DNA of 63,960 nucleotides from Erythrobacter sp. (GCA_013822695.1 PNKW01000009.1:1-63960), one strand, 5' to 3'. Shown: positions 53,693-63,777, counted from the stretch's first letter. The notes: generated by a model from the sequence alone, not told the origin. Numbers and translations: made by a program.

Positions 53693-55675
53693 GTGCCGAC
53701 ATCAGCCAGCCTGCCCGCACCGATCCGCGACAGCTGGCTGCCGCATCTGGCGCTTGGCGTGACCGGCCACCGCGCGGCCAATCCCGCCTATTCGGCCCAC
53801 GCCGCCGCGATAGCCGCCGCGCTCGAGGCGCTGTTCGCGCGGATCGACGCGATCTGCGCCGGCCTTCCGGGCACACGCGGCCCGGTGCGGCTGCACAGCC
53901 TGCTGGTCGACGGCACCGATCAGGTCGCGGGCGAGCTGGCCCATGCGCGGGGCTGGGATCTCGCCGTGCCGCTGCCTTTCGGCGCTGCGCTCAACTGCGC
54001 AATCAACGCGCATCCCGACACGCTCGAGGATGTCGACGCGCTGCTCGCCGGGCGGCCTGCGGCCAATCGGGCGGTCGAGGCCAAGGCCGCCGCGATCCGC
54101 GCGATCACCGCAGGCGCGCGGATGTTCGAGCTCGCCGACCGCGATGCCGAGATCGAGGCGCTGTGGCGCGCACACCTCGCCGACCCCGAGGACCGCGCCG
54201 CCGCGCGCGCCTTCGACGCGCTGGTTTCGGACAATGTCGCCTTTGCCGGCAAGGTGATGGTCGAGCGGGTCGATCTGGTCATCGCGGTGTGGGACGGCAA
54301 GGTCGCCAACCTTCCCGGCGGGACGGGCCACACTGTCGTCACCGCGCTGGCGATGGGCGCGCCGGTGCTGCTGATCGATCCCGCGCGGCCCGAAAGCTGG
54401 CGCATCCTTGGCCGACCGGAAGAGCTCGGCCAGCCGGTCGATCCCGCCGAACCTGCCGATCCCGACCGGCTCGAGGCGATCATCCGGACTGCGGTCAACG
54501 TCGAAGGGTGGAGCCCCGATCTGCTCGCCCGAGAAAGCTGGCGTCCGCGTTCCAGCCGCGTCTTCGCGCTCTATCGCCGGATCGAGCGGGTGTTCGGCGG
54601 CGGGGGATCGTGGTTCGGCTCGCTCCGGCTCGCCTATGAAGCGCCCGAGGCCATTGCCGCGGGCAGCGGGGCGGCGATGATCGCCGCGGCGCGCAGCATG
54701 CCGGGCGGCGATCCGCGCATCGCGCTGAAGCTGGCCGAAGAGGTGATGCCGATGTTCGCCTGGGCCGATGGCGTCGCTAACCGGCTCGCCGATGCCTATC
54801 GCAGCGGGATGATCGTCAACTTCGTGCTGGCGACGCTGGCGGTGGTGGTGGGCCTTGCCTACCTGCCGCTCGGCATGAGCGCCTCCAAGTGGGGCTTTGC
54901 CGCGGTCGAGCTCGCCCTGCTGGGCGGCATTCTGGCGATGACCGCGGCGGGATTGCGGCTGGGCTGGCACCGGCGCTGGTTCGCGACGCGGCGGGTGGCG
55001 GAATATCTGCGCCACGCGCCCGCCTTGCTCCTGCTCGGCGTGGTGCGGCCGACCGGGCGCTGGCCCAGAAGCGAGTGGGGCAGCGGCGGTGCGGCGCGCT
55101 GGCCGGAGCATTTCGCCCGCCACGCGCTTCGCGATGTCGGCCTGCCGCGCGCGGCGCTGACGCGGGACTATCTGCGCAGCGGCCTCGCGCATGCCGTGCT
55201 CCCGCATGTGACCGGCCAGCGCGCCTATCACGCGGCCAAGGCGCTCAAGCTGGAACGGGTACACCACCGGCTCGACAAGGCGGCCGAGGCCTGCTTCATC
55301 CTCGCGGTCGGCGGGGTGCTTGGCTACCTTGTGCTGAAGGGCGCAGGCGCGCTGGGGCTGGTCGACAAGCACCTCGCCAGCGATTTGTCGCCGCTGTTCA
55401 CCTTCCTCGGCGTCGCCTTCCCGACGCTGGGCGCGAACCTTTCGGGGATCCGCTATTTCGGCGATTTCGAGCGCTTTGCCGCGATCTCGCATGTCGCTGC
55501 CGAAAAGCTGCGCGCGATCGAGGAGCGCATCGGCCTGCTGCTGTCAGGCACGCCGCAGGCGCTCACCTATGCCGCCGCAGCCGATCTGATCCACGCGCTC
55601 GACGAGGCGGTGGCGGAGGAGATCGCGAGCTGGCAATCGGTGTTCGGCGCCAAGCATCTGGCGCTGCCCGCTTAG
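53693..55675 (+). CDS. SLOG-domain protein with SLATT-like transmembrane effector region
   Basis: A 660-residue protein. Residues about 15-260 form a SLOG-type Rossmann domain: LALGVTGHR, VDGTDQVAGELA, and VIAVWDGKVANLPGGTGHTV are the nucleotide-ligand loops. Then come transmembrane pairs (MIVNFVLATLAVVVGLAYL, VELALLGGILAMTAAGLRL) and the SLATT-like core WHRRWFATRRVAEYLRHAPA ... HVTGQRAYHAAKALKLERVHHRLDKAAE (in parts), followed by two more membrane helices. SLOG plus 2TM (SLATT) proteins are predicted nucleotide-gated membrane effectors. GTG start at 53693. Overlaps the convergent GNAT gene by 4 bases. Confidence 0.68.
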   Translation: MPTSASLPAPIRDSWLPHLALGVTGHRAANPAYSAHAAAIAAALEALFARIDAICAGLPGTRGPVRLHSLLVDGTDQVAGELAHARGWDLAVPLPFGAALNCAINAHPDTLEDVDALLAGRPAANRAVEAKAAAIRAITAGARMFELADRDAEIEALWRAHLADPEDRAAARAFDALVSDNVAFAGKVMVERVDLVIAVWDGKVANLPGGTGHTVVTALAMGAPVLLIDPARPESWRILGRPEELGQPVDPAEPADPDRLEAIIRTAVNVEGWSPDLLARESWRPRSSRVFALYRRIERVFGGGGSWFGSLRLAYEAPEAIAAGSGAAMIAAARSMPGGDPRIALKLAEEVMPMFAWADGVANRLADAYRSGMIVNFVLATLAVVVGLAYLPLGMSASKWGFAAVELALLGGILAMTAAGLRLGWHRRWFATRRVAEYLRHAPALLLLGVVRPTGRWPRSEWGSGGAARWPEHFARHALRDVGLPRAALTRDYLRSGLAHAVLPHVTGQRAYHAAKALKLERVHHRLDKAAEACFILAVGGVLGYLVLKGAGALGLVDKHLASDLSPLFTFLGVAFPTLGANLSGIRYFGDFERFAAISHVAAEKLRAIEERIGLLLSGTPQALTYAAAADLIHALDEAVAEEIASWQSVFGAKHLALPA

Positions 55676-56811
55676 AGCTGTCGTGCAAGAGCCGCCCGGT
55701 CGAACAGGGCGCGCCGTGCGGGGCCACCGATGCCGACGGAGAAATCGGCGAATTCGCGGGCCTCGGGCCACATCGCGGCGGTGCCCGGATAGCAACCGGC
55801 GCTCGCCTCGAAGCGGGTCAACCCCTCGAGCGCGGCGACCGCGGCCACCCGGCGGATCAGCAGGCGGTGCGGGGCATAGGCGGCAAGGCGCGTGTCGTGC
55901 GCGCAGGCGAGGCCATATCCGCGCCGGTCGGCAACAAGCCAGCATGACATCGCGACAATCGTGTCGCCCGCGCTGAGGCTGATCAGCCGCACCGCGCCGC
56001 GGCGGTGGCCTTGGCGGATCGCGGTGCGCAAGGGTTCGGTCGCGGGGCGGGCGATGCCTCCGCCACGTTCGAGCGCGAGGAAGGCCGCCAGCCACGGCTC
56101 GCAATCGCCCGCGCGGCTGTGGAGCGTGAGCCGCACCGGGCCGACGCGCGCGGCGAGCCGCGCTTCAAGCTGCTCCAGCCGCCGCTCGAAAAGCTCGCTT
56201 GCACGCGGATCGCCCGGCCGTCCCGCGATCCGCGCGCGGCGGATGGTGCTTGGTCCGCGATGCAGCAGGCGGCCCTGTTCGGCGCACAGGTGGGCGAGGG
56301 CCAGCGTCGCGGGATCATCGAGCGGCAGGCTTGGCGCGATGAACCCTGCAGCAAGCCCCGGGCGATGGTCGAGCCGCGCAAGCAGCGCCGCCCAGAAGGC
56401 GCGCTCCGCACCCGGACGCAGCAACGGCGTGCCGGTGCCGCCAAGCGGGCAATGCCAGCTGCGCAATACCGGAACAGGCGAAAGCGGTGCGAGTCTGCCA
56501 AGCCTCAGGGGCAGGGTGCCGAACCATGCTCCGGCCGCATCGGCAGCCACCGCGATCCGCAGCCGCTGTCCGGACCGAGCGATGGCAGGGCCCATCAGCC
56601 AGTCTGCGGCGAAGATATTGCCGGGCGCGGCCTCGCGACTCAGCGCGGCCCAACGCTGGCGATCCGGCAGGGCAAGCTGGTCGGCGCGCAGGAGGTTTGC
56701 GCGCAGTCGGGCGTCCCCCGGATCGGGGGAAAAATCAGGGTGCCCGTCCGCTGCCACGCGCCCATCGCGCGCGGCATCGGCCGGCACCGAGATGGGGTCG
56801 ATCAGCGACAT
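55672..56811 (-). CDS. GNAT-family (CelD-like) acyltransferase
   Basis: A 379-residue protein of the CelD/BcsL-like GNAT group: PLGGTGTPLL near the middle, GGGIARPATEPLRTAIRQGH and ERGGGIARP are part of the core, and the C-terminal half shows ISLSAGDTIVAMSCWLVADR, YGLACAHDTRLAAYAPHRLL and FEASAGCYPGTAAMWPEARE. It differs from the other GNAT protein at 26592. No polysaccharide operon is next to it; the role is unknown. Confidence 0.65.
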   Translation of the reverse strand: MSLIDPISVPADAARDGRVAADGHPDFSPDPGDARLRANLLRADQLALPDRQRWAALSREAAPGNIFAADWLMGPAIARSGQRLRIAVAADAAGAWFGTLPLRLGRLAPLSPVPVLRSWHCPLGGTGTPLLRPGAERAFWAALLARLDHRPGLAAGFIAPSLPLDDPATLALAHLCAEQGRLLHRGPSTIRRARIAGRPGDPRASELFERRLEQLEARLAARVGPVRLTLHSRAGDCEPWLAAFLALERGGGIARPATEPLRTAIRQGHRRGAVRLISLSAGDTIVAMSCWLVADRRGYGLACAHDTRLAAYAPHRLLIRRVAAVAALEGLTRFEASAGCYPGTAAMWPEAREFADFSVGIGGPARRALFDRAALARQL

Positions 56812-56848
56812 GATTGCGGCCCTGTGCGAGAAACCCTGCTCGAATAAT

Positions 56849-56879
56849 CAGCGATTTACGGGGATTCCGTGAATCGCTG
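56849..56879. terminator. Perfect-arm hairpin between ggt and GNAT genes
   Basis: Arms CAGCGATT (56849-56856) and AATCGCTG (56872-56879), continued by ACGG and CCGT, loop GGATT. It lies between two minus-strand genes, after the ggt stop, and may act as a terminator or operator. A T-rich run (ATTATTCG on the minus strand) follows only weakly. Confidence 0.5.
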
Positions 56880-56920
56880 GTTAACGCAAGATCTTAGCCT
56901 TGGCGCGCGGACCCGCGCGG

Positions 56921-58759
56921 TCAATAGCCGCTCGCCTGCCCGTCCTTGCGCATCTCGGTCGCGCCGGTATAGACGCCGCTCGCCGGATCGCGCGCGATCG
57001 CCTGATAGCCGCCAAAGGGGATGCCGGTGCTCTCCACTTCGACTGTGTGGCCCATCGCCCTGAGCGCCGCGACCGTTGCCGCCGGGATGCCGGGCTCGAC
57101 CTGAAGCACGCCTAGCATGTCGACGGGCGCGGTGTCGGCGGGGCTGCCAGCGAGCGCATCGGTCGGCTGGCGGCCGCCATCGTGGTGCAGCCGCGCAGCA
57201 TCGCCCGCTTCCTGCAGGTTCATGCCGTAATCGACGAGGTTGACCAGCACCTGCACATGCCCCTGCGGCTGCATCCCGCCGCCCATCAGCCCGAAGCTCG
57301 CCCACGGCTTGCCGTCCTTCCTGATGAAGGCCGGGATGATCGTCTGGAACGGGCGTTTGGCGGGCGCATAGGCGTTGGGGTGGGCGGGATCGAGGCTGAA
57401 GAGCTCGCCGCGATCATGGAACATGAAGCCGAGGCCGTCGGCCACCAGTCCCCCACCCATACCGCGGTAGTTGCTCTGGATGAGGCTGACCATCATCCCG
57501 TCCTTGTCGGCGACGGTAAGGTAGGTGGTGTCGCCCTCGCCCTCCAACTTGGGCGCGACCAATGCGCCGGGGGTGAAGGCCGGGGTGGCCTTGGCAGGGT
57601 CGATCAGGGCGAAGCGCTGCTTGCCGTATTCATCGGTGAGCAGCTCCGCCGGGGCCTTGGCAAAGGCCGGGTCGGCATAGAAGCGCGCGGCATCCTCGAA
57701 GGCGAGGCGCTTGGCTTCGGTGATATGATGCAGCACCTCGGGGCTGCCGCGCTCCCACTGTGCAAGGTCAATGTTCTTGAGAATATTGACCATTTGCAGC
57801 GCGGCGAAGCCTTGGCTGTTGGGTGGCAATTCGCACAGTTCGTAGCCCTTGCGGTAGGCGACGCAGGCGACATCCACCCACTCGCTGCGATGCGCCGCGA
57901 AATCGGCTAAGGTGAAGGCGCTGCCCTGCCGTTGCAGATAATCGACCATCACCTTTGTCAACGCCCCCTCGTAGAAGGCATCGCGCCCGCCCGTTGCAAT
58001 CGCCTCGAGCGTCTTCGCCAGATCGGGGTTGCGGAACATCTCGCCGGGCCGGGGCGCGCGGCCATTGGCGAACCAGACCTTGCGCGCGTTCTCGAAATCG
58101 AACGGCGTGCGCTTCAGCTGCACCTCGTAGTTCTTCAGCCCGCGGTCGAGATACATCGCGATCACCGGCGCGACCGGGTGGCCTTCGCGCGCATAGCGGA
58201 TCGCGGGCGCGAGCACCTGTTCCATCGGCAGCCTGCCATAGCGCGCGTGGAGTTCGAACCACGCATCGACCGTGCCGGGGATGGTGACGGGGAGCGGGCC
58301 CACGGGCGGCAGGCTGGTCGCACCTGCGGGGAGCTTCGCCTTGAGCTGCTCCAGCGTCTGCCCGGACGGCGAGCGGCCCGAGCCGTTGATGCCGACGAAA
58401 TCCCCGCTCGACGGATCCCAGACGATTGCGAACAGATCGCCGCCTATGCCATTGCCGGTCGGCTCCATGAGCCCGAGCGCGGCATTGGCGGCGATGGCGG
58501 CATCGACCGCGGAGCCGCCCGCCTTGAGGATATCGAGCGCGATCTGGGTTGCGAGCGGGTGGGCGGTCGCGGCCATGCCTTTGGGCGCGACCACGGGCGA
58601 GCGGCTCCACTGCGCGCCGACAGGGCGGGCACCGGGGCCGATGCCGCGCGTCGCCTCGGGCGTGGTGTCGGTGTGGGCGGGGGGCGGCGCCTCCTGCGCG
58701 GCCAGCGGCGCGGCGATGAGGGCGGAGGCGGCGAGCAGCAGCGGGACGAGTTTCAGCAT
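56921..58759 (-). CDS. ggt: Gamma-glutamyltransferase
   Basis: A 612-residue exported Ntn-hydrolase precursor that cleaves the gamma-glutamyl bond of glutathione. The signal LKLVPLLLAASALIAAPLAAQ leads the protein; the proenzyme is cut before Thr411 in GEGDTTYLTVADKDG, which becomes the nucleophile of the small subunit. The large subunit has AHPLATQIALDILKAGGSAVDAA and NGIGGDLFAIVW; the small subunit has GMGGGLVADGLGF and SFGLMGGGMQPQGHVQVLVN. ATG at 58759 gives the signal peptide. Confidence 0.93.
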   Translation of the reverse strand: MLKLVPLLLAASALIAAPLAAQEAPPPAHTDTTPEATRGIGPGARPVGAQWSRSPVVAPKGMAATAHPLATQIALDILKAGGSAVDAAIAANAALGLMEPTGNGIGGDLFAIVWDPSSGDFVGINGSGRSPSGQTLEQLKAKLPAGATSLPPVGPLPVTIPGTVDAWFELHARYGRLPMEQVLAPAIRYAREGHPVAPVIAMYLDRGLKNYEVQLKRTPFDFENARKVWFANGRAPRPGEMFRNPDLAKTLEAIATGGRDAFYEGALTKVMVDYLQRQGSAFTLADFAAHRSEWVDVACVAYRKGYELCELPPNSQGFAALQMVNILKNIDLAQWERGSPEVLHHITEAKRLAFEDAARFYADPAFAKAPAELLTDEYGKQRFALIDPAKATPAFTPGALVAPKLEGEGDTTYLTVADKDGMMVSLIQSNYRGMGGGLVADGLGFMFHDRGELFSLDPAHPNAYAPAKRPFQTIIPAFIRKDGKPWASFGLMGGGMQPQGHVQVLVNLVDYGMNLQEAGDAARLHHDGGRQPTDALAGSPADTAPVDMLGVLQVEPGIPAATVAALRAMGHTVEVESTGIPFGGYQAIARDPASGVYTGATEMRKDGQASGY

Positions 58760-58797
58760 GGCGTCCACCCTAAGCCCCGCTCGCCCGCACGCAAGCC

Positions 58798-59346
58798 TCA
58801 GCCCAGCAGCATCACGTTCATCATCCGCCCCGGCGCCGCAAAGGCGGCGATGCCGGGGATCATCAGCGCCAGCAGATAGGTGCGCACCAGATGGTTCTTG
58901 TGCGCGCGGATGTTGCCGGCACGGGCGGTTGCCATCACCTTCCATGCCGCATGGAAGGTCAGCGGCACGAACAGGTGGATCCAGCTGAAGGTGCCATTGG
59001 TCTGGATGAAGATCGCGGTGGTCGCGGTGATCAGCATCAGCACCAGCCAGACCTTGCCGAGCTGCTTGTGCAGCGCCGTGCCCTTCCTCGCCAGCAGCAG
59101 CCAGCCACCCAGCGGAATGGTCGGCAGGACCGCGGCGACGTGGAGAATGACCGGTAGCTTGTTGTAATGGTGGAGATTGTCGACCATCCCCAGCGCCGCC
59201 TTGCCGAGCGCGACGACGACCGCAAAGCTCATCGTGAAGCAGGCGAGGCTGATCGCGGTGCGGGTGGCGGGACCGATATCGAAGCCGGGCTTTGCGGCGG
59301 CGTCGGCGGTGCGGCGGGTGATGAAGGGCAGGGTGATGGCGTTCAT
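58798..59346 (-). CDS. DUF2306-like membrane protein
   Basis: A 182-residue protein with four to five membrane segments (AISLACFTMSFAVVVALG, LPVILHVAAVLPTIPLGGW, VWLVLMLITATTAIFIQ, LLALMIPGIAAF). The conserved KLPVILHVAA and FHAAWKVMATARAGNIRAHK are DUF2306-type, with His residues that may ligate heme, typical of the family. GAGGAGA precedes ATG at 59346. It is divergent from the LytTR regulator, 163 bases away. Confidence 0.75.
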   Translation of the reverse strand: MNAITLPFITRRTADAAAKPGFDIGPATRTAISLACFTMSFAVVVALGKAALGMVDNLHHYNKLPVILHVAAVLPTIPLGGWLLLARKGTALHKQLGKVWLVLMLITATTAIFIQTNGTFSWIHLFVPLTFHAAWKVMATARAGNIRAHKNHLVRTYLLALMIPGIAAFAAPGRMMNVMLLG

Positions 59347-59509
59347 GGCGGGTCTCCTCGGATCGGTGAGCGGTTGTTGTCCCCGGTGTGCCGCCGCCCC
59401 GTTCGCGGGCAATCGCGCTTGCGCAAATGGTGCGCGCCATGCGTGAATTGTCCGCAAACCCGGCGTGCTGCCACTTTACGAAGCGCGAACGGGCAGTCAG
59501 GAATGCGCC

Positions 59510-60352
59510 ATGACCGTCCAGACGGCCTCACATCGACGCGATCTTGCGCGCCGGATCATCATCGATCTGGCGGCGATGACGGTTATCGGCGTGTTCCTCG
59601 CGATCATCGGTCCGTTCGGCAGCATCGCCGCGCCCCTGCCTGAGCGGCTGGTGACGTGGACCGGCTTCGCGTGGCTCGGTTATGCCTGCTACCGCCCGAT
59701 GCAGAGCATCGCGATCTGGGGCGAGCGCGTGCTGGCGCTGCCGCGCTGGGGGGTGCTGGCAGCGGCGGTTCTGGTCGGAACCGTGCCGATGACCTTCGCG
59801 GTGCTCGCCGTGAACAGCCTGCCTTTGGGCGGGCTGCGCTGGCCGCGCTTCGAGGTGCTGGCGGGGACCTATTTCTCGGTGCTGGTGATCGGCGGGGCGG
59901 TGACGGTGCTGTTCAATCTTGTGCAGGGCCGGGGCGCGGGCGCAGGCGCAGGTGCGCAGGTCGCATCGCCCGCCGCTGCTCCGGAACCGGAGCCCATTTC
60001 ACCTCAGCCGCCAGCGCCCGCGCCGTCCCCCGCTCCGGCTGCAAATCCGCTCCTCGATCAGCTCCCCGCCGAAATCGGCAGCGCAATCATCGCGCTCGAG
60101 ATGGAGGACCACTATGTCCGCGTCCACACGATGCTGGGATCGGCGCTGGTGCTGATGCGGATGCGCGATGCGGTGGCGCTGCTCGGCGATCTCGAGGGGA
60201 TGCAGGTGCACCGCAGCTGGTGGGTCGCACGCGGCGCGGTGGAGGACGTGCTGCGCGAGGGGCGCAATGTCCGCCTCAGCCTCGCGCGCGGGATCGAGGC
60301 CCCCGTCGCCCGCGCCAACATCACCGCCCTGCGCGACGCGCGCTGGATCTGA
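59510..60352 (+). CDS. Membrane-anchored LytTR-type transcriptional regulator
   Basis: A 280-residue regulator with three to four N-terminal membrane helices (IIIDLAAMTVIGVFLAIIG, WTGFAWLGYACYRP, VLAAAVLVGTVPMTFAVLAV, FSVLVIGGAVTVLFNLVQ), a Pro/Ala linker and a C-terminal LytTR DNA-binding domain (IIALEMEDHYVRVHTMLGSA, GMQVHRSWWVARGAVEDVLR). LytTR domains bind DNA as a beta-sheet. ATG at 59510 follows TCAGGAA. It is likely to regulate the divergent DUF2306-like gene or itself. Confidence 0.82.
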   Translation: MTVQTASHRRDLARRIIIDLAAMTVIGVFLAIIGPFGSIAAPLPERLVTWTGFAWLGYACYRPMQSIAIWGERVLALPRWGVLAAAVLVGTVPMTFAVLAVNSLPLGGLRWPRFEVLAGTYFSVLVIGGAVTVLFNLVQGRGAGAGAGAQVASPAAAPEPEPISPQPPAPAPSPAPAANPLLDQLPAEIGSAIIALEMEDHYVRVHTMLGSALVLMRMRDAVALLGDLEGMQVHRSWWVARGAVEDVLREGRNVRLSLARGIEAPVARANITALRDARWI

Positions 60353-60361
60353 CGCGCGACG

Positions 60362-60396
60362 AAAAGGCCCCCGGTGTCGCCACCGGAGGCCCCTTT
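60362..60396. terminator. Bidirectional terminator between LytTR gene and katG
   Basis: Imperfect stem AAAAGGCCCCCGGTG / CACCGGAGGCCCCTTT with loop TCGC. A-rich on the left and T-rich on the right, it can terminate from both converging genes. Confidence 0.75.
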
Positions 60397-60416
60397 CTGC
60401 GTCAGCGTTTCACCGC

Positions 60417-62624
60417 TCAGGCGTGATACTTGGCGTAGCTCACATCGAAGCGGTCCGCGTTCATCACCTTGGTCCAGGCCGAGATGAAGTCGCACACGAA
60501 CTTGCCCTCGTTCCCGCTCTCGGCATAGACCTCGGCCTGCGCGCGCAGGATCGAGTTGGAGCCGAACACCAGATCGGTGCGGGTCGCGCGCCATCTTTCC
60601 GCGCCTGTCGCACGGTCGGTGCCGACATATTCCTCGTCCCCGCTGCCATCGACCGGCGACCACTTGGTCCCCATGTCGAGCAGGTTGCGGAAGAAGTCGG
60701 GCGTGAGCTTGCCGGGGGTGGCCGTGAAGACGCCGTGTCCGGTGTTGCCGCTCACCGCGCCCAGTGCGCGCATCCCGCCAACCAGCACGGTCATCTCGGG
60801 CACCGACAGGCCGAGCAGGTGCGCCTTGTCGATCAGCATTTCCTCGGTGCGGACGGCTGCCTTGGTCGTGAGGTAGTTGCGGAAGCCGTCGGCGAAGGGC
60901 TCGAGCGGCTCGAAGCTCGCCGCGTCGGTGTGCTCTTCACCCGCATCGCCGCGCCCGCCCATGAAGGGCACGGTCACGTCGAAGCCGGCATCCTTGGCCG
61001 CCTTCTCGACCGCGGCTGACCCGGCGAGCACGATCGCATCGGCCATGCTGAGGTTGCCGCGATGCGCGTCGATCACGCCCAGCACCTTGGCGAGTTCCTC
61101 GGGATCATTGGCCGCCCAGCCGCTTTGCGGAGCCAGCCGCACCCGCGCGCCATTGGCGCCGCCGCGGTGGTCCGAATTGCGGTAGGTCGAGGCCGAGGCC
61201 CAGGCCGCCTTGACCAGTTCGGAGACGCTGAGGCCGGAGCCGAGAATCGCGGCCTTGAATGCCGCCACATCGGCATCGGAGGGCGTGGTGCCGGCGGGAA
61301 CCGGATCCTGCCAGATCAGGTCTTCGGCCGGGACTTCGGGGCCCATGTAACGGATCTTGGGCCCCATGTCGCGGTGGCACAGCTTGAACCACGCGCGGGC
61401 GAAGGCATCGTCGAGCTGTTCCGGGTGCGCCAGGAACCGCTCCGAGATCTTGCGATATTCCGGATCGTTCTTGAGCGCCATGTCCGCCGTGGTCATCATC
61501 GTCGGCACGCGCTTGTTGGGGTCGCGCGCGTCGGGGGCGAGGTCTTCGGGATCGGGGTTGATCGGGGTCCACTGGTTGGCACCAGCGGGCGACTGCACCA
61601 GCTCGAAGTCATACTTGAACAGCAGGCGGAAGTAATCGTGGCTCCACGCGGTCGGGTTGTTCGACCAGCTGCCCTCGATCCCCGAAGTGGTGATGTTGCC
61701 CGCGGCGATCTCGCCCTCGTCGTTGAGCCAGCCGAAGCCCATCAGGTGCAGGTCCTCGCTCTCCGGCGCGCCGCCGAAGGTGTCGGACGGCGCTGCGCCG
61801 TGGGCCTTGCCGAAGGCGTGGCCACCGGCGGTGAGCGCGACGGTTTCCTCGTCGTTCATGGCCATGCGGGCGAAGGTCTCGCGCATGTCGCGCGCCATGC
61901 CCTCGGGGTCATGCGGATTGCCCTGCGGCCCTTCGGGGTTGACGTAGATAAGCCCCATCTGGATCGCGGCGAGCGGGTTTTCGAGCGCGGCATTGTCTGT
62001 CGGGCGGATGCGGGTGGCAACGCCTTCGTTGACCCACTGCTCCTCGGTGCCCCAGTAGACGCTCTCGGGCTCGAACACGTCCGCGCGGCCGCCGCCGAAG
62101 CCGAACACCGGGCCGCCCATCGATTCAATCGCCACGTTGCCGGCAAGGATGAAGAGGTCGGCCCAGCTGATGTTCTTGCCGTATTTCTGCTTGATCGGCC
62201 AAAGGAGACGCCGAGCCTTGTCGAGGTTGCCGTTATCGGGCCAGGAATTGAGCGGAGCAAAACGCTGCTGGCCCGAGCCCGCACCGCCGCGCCCGTCACC
62301 GGTGCGGTAGGTGCCTGCCGCGTGCCAGGCCATGCGGATGAAGAAGGGGCCGTAGTGGCCGTAATCCGCCGGCCACCACGGCTGGCTGTCGGTCATCAGC
62401 GCGGTCAGATCGGCCTTCAAAGCGGCGTAATCGAGCGCGTTGAAGGCCTCGGCATAGTCGAATTCCTCGCCATAGGGGTTGGCGCTCTGGCCCCGCTCGG
62501 TCAGGATGTCGACCTGAAGCGCCTGCGGCCACCAATCGCGGTTAGTGCGGCCCAGCAGATTGCGCATCTCCATGCTGCCGTGGAACGGGCAACCCCCGCT
62601 CATTTCTCCGGTTTTTGCGTCCAT
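60417..62624 (-). CDS. katG: Catalase-peroxidase
   Basis: A 735-residue bifunctional heme enzyme that removes H2O2. The distal heme side shows [20 protein letters not shown] (Arg, Trp, His), the proximal His lies in [15 protein letters not shown], and [21 protein letters not shown] and [10 protein letters not shown] surround the Met-Tyr-Trp cofactor region. The C-terminal domain is complete (ends [10 protein letters not shown]). AAGGAGAG precedes ATG at 62624. The 62625-62800 gap is a divergent promoter region with no gene. A binding site for OxyR was not identified. Confidence 0.97.
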   Translation of the reverse strand: MDAKTGEMSGGCPFHGSMEMRNLLGRTNRDWWPQALQVDILTERGQSANPYGEEFDYAEAFNALDYAALKADLTALMTDSQPWWPADYGHYGPFFIRMAWHAAGTYRTGDGRGGAGSGQQRFAPLNSWPDNGNLDKARRLLWPIKQKYGKNISWADLFILAGNVAIESMGGPVFGFGGGRADVFEPESVYWGTEEQWVNEGVATRIRPTDNAALENPLAAIQMGLIYVNPEGPQGNPHDPEGMARDMRETFARMAMNDEETVALTAGGHAFGKAHGAAPSDTFGGAPESEDLHLMGFGWLNDEGEIAAGNITTSGIEGSWSNNPTAWSHDYFRLLFKYDFELVQSPAGANQWTPINPDPEDLAPDARDPNKRVPTMMTTADMALKNDPEYRKISERFLAHPEQLDDAFARAWFKLCHRDMGPKIRYMGPEVPAEDLIWQDPVPAGTTPSDADVAAFKAAILGSGLSVSELVKAAWASASTYRNSDHRGGANGARVRLAPQSGWAANDPEELAKVLGVIDAHRGNLSMADAIVLAGSAAVEKAAKDAGFDVTVPFMGGRGDAGEEHTDAASFEPLEPFADGFRNYLTTKAAVRTEEMLIDKAHLLGLSVPEMTVLVGGMRALGAVSGNTGHGVFTATPGKLTPDFFRNLLDMGTKWSPVDGSGDEEYVGTDRATGAERWRATRTDLVFGSNSILRAQAEVYAESGNEGKFVCDFISAWTKVMNADRFDVSYAKYHA

Positions 62625-62800
62625 GATGTTCTCTCCTTGCGTTGAAATCGCGTCAGACTCGCCCTCGGGGCTAGTCTATGAGGAGAGGATGACGCTTTCA
62701 GGATATTGCGTCCAATCGATTAATGCGGAGGGTTTGATTGAGGGAGGCGATTGATGGCCGCGCGCTTGCCTATGCGCAATCCTGTGCTAGCCCGCGCATC

Positions 62801-63757
62801 ATGCGTATCCTCCTTACAGGCTCATCCGGTTGGCTGGGGCGGTTTCTGGCTCCGATGCTGAACAGTTTAGGCCATCGCGTCACCGGGCTTGATGTCGCGC
62901 CCGGCCCGTACACGGCGGTCATCGGGAGCGTGGCGGATCAGGCCTTGGTCGATCACATGTTTGAAGAGCATCGTTTCGACGCGGTCATCCACGGCGGGGC
63001 GCTGCACAAGCCCGATATCGTGCGTTATCCCCGCAGTGCCTTTGTCGACATTAACGTCACCGGCACATTGAACCTGCTCGAAGCGGCGGTGCGGTATGGA
63101 GCGGAGCGCTTCGTGTTCACCTCTACAACCTCGCTGATGATCACGCAGGCGATCCGCGACGAGTGCACTGAAGAGGCGGTTTGGCTCGACGAGGCCAGCG
63201 GACCGCTCGCTCCGCGCAATATCTACGGGGTGACCAAGCGTTCGGCAGAGGAACTGTGCCGCCTGTTCCACGCCGATCACGGGCTGCCGGTGATCGTGCT
63301 GCGGACCGCGCGTTTCTTCCCTGAAGATGACGACACCCACGCCGACCCGCCCGGCGAGAACCTGAAAGCGAACGAATTTCTCAACCGCCGCCTTTCTGTT
63401 GAGGATTGCGCCCGCGCACATGTGGCCGCGCTCGACGCCGCGCCGCGCATTGGCTGGGGGCTGTATATCGTTTCGGCCCCGCCGCCGTTCACGCGCGACG
63501 ATGCGGCGCGGCTGAAGTGCGATGCAGCGGCGGCAATTGCCGAACGGTTTCCCGATGCGCCCGCGCTGTTCGCGGCGCGAGGCTGGCGTTTGCCAGCGCG
63601 GATCAGCCGGGTTTACGATCCATCGCTGATTGAGCGCGCGCTGGGTTTCCGGTGCGAGACCGACTTCGAAGCAGTGCTGGCGGCGCTGCGAGACGGCGCG
63701 CCGCTGCCGTTCGCTCACGATCCCGCGTACGTGCCACCGAAGGAGCTTGGACGCTAG
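62801..63757 (+). CDS. NAD(P)-dependent epimerase/dehydratase (extended SDR)
   Basis: A 318-residue extended short-chain dehydrogenase. The Rossmann motif is TGSSGWLGRF (near the N-terminus), the catalytic Ser lies in FVFTSTTSLM, and the Tyr/Lys pair in YGVTKRSAEEL. These belong to the sugar-nucleotide epimerase group; the substrate is unknown. ATG at 62801 is chosen as it begins directly MRILLTGSSG; the frame is open to 62738. It converges with aroC. Confidence 0.83.
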   Translation: MRILLTGSSGWLGRFLAPMLNSLGHRVTGLDVAPGPYTAVIGSVADQALVDHMFEEHRFDAVIHGGALHKPDIVRYPRSAFVDINVTGTLNLLEAAVRYGAERFVFTSTTSLMITQAIRDECTEEAVWLDEASGPLAPRNIYGVTKRSAEELCRLFHADHGLPVIVLRTARFFPEDDDTHADPPGENLKANEFLNRRLSVEDCARAHVAALDAAPRIGWGLYIVSAPPPFTRDDAARLKCDAAAAIAERFPDAPALFAARGWRLPARISRVYDPSLIERALGFRCETDFEAVLAALRDGAPLPFAHDPAYVPPKELGR

Positions 63758-63777
63758 GCAGTCATCCGCGCTTCCGC

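Noticed and set aside
53702..55492. 596-codon minus-strand frame opposite the SLOG protein
   Set aside because: The plus strand has SLOG and membrane segments; this frame is Arg/His-rich with no hydrophobic segments.
61062..62645. 527-codon plus-strand frame opposite katG
   Set aside because: katG is intact with all heme motifs; this is its antisense shadow.
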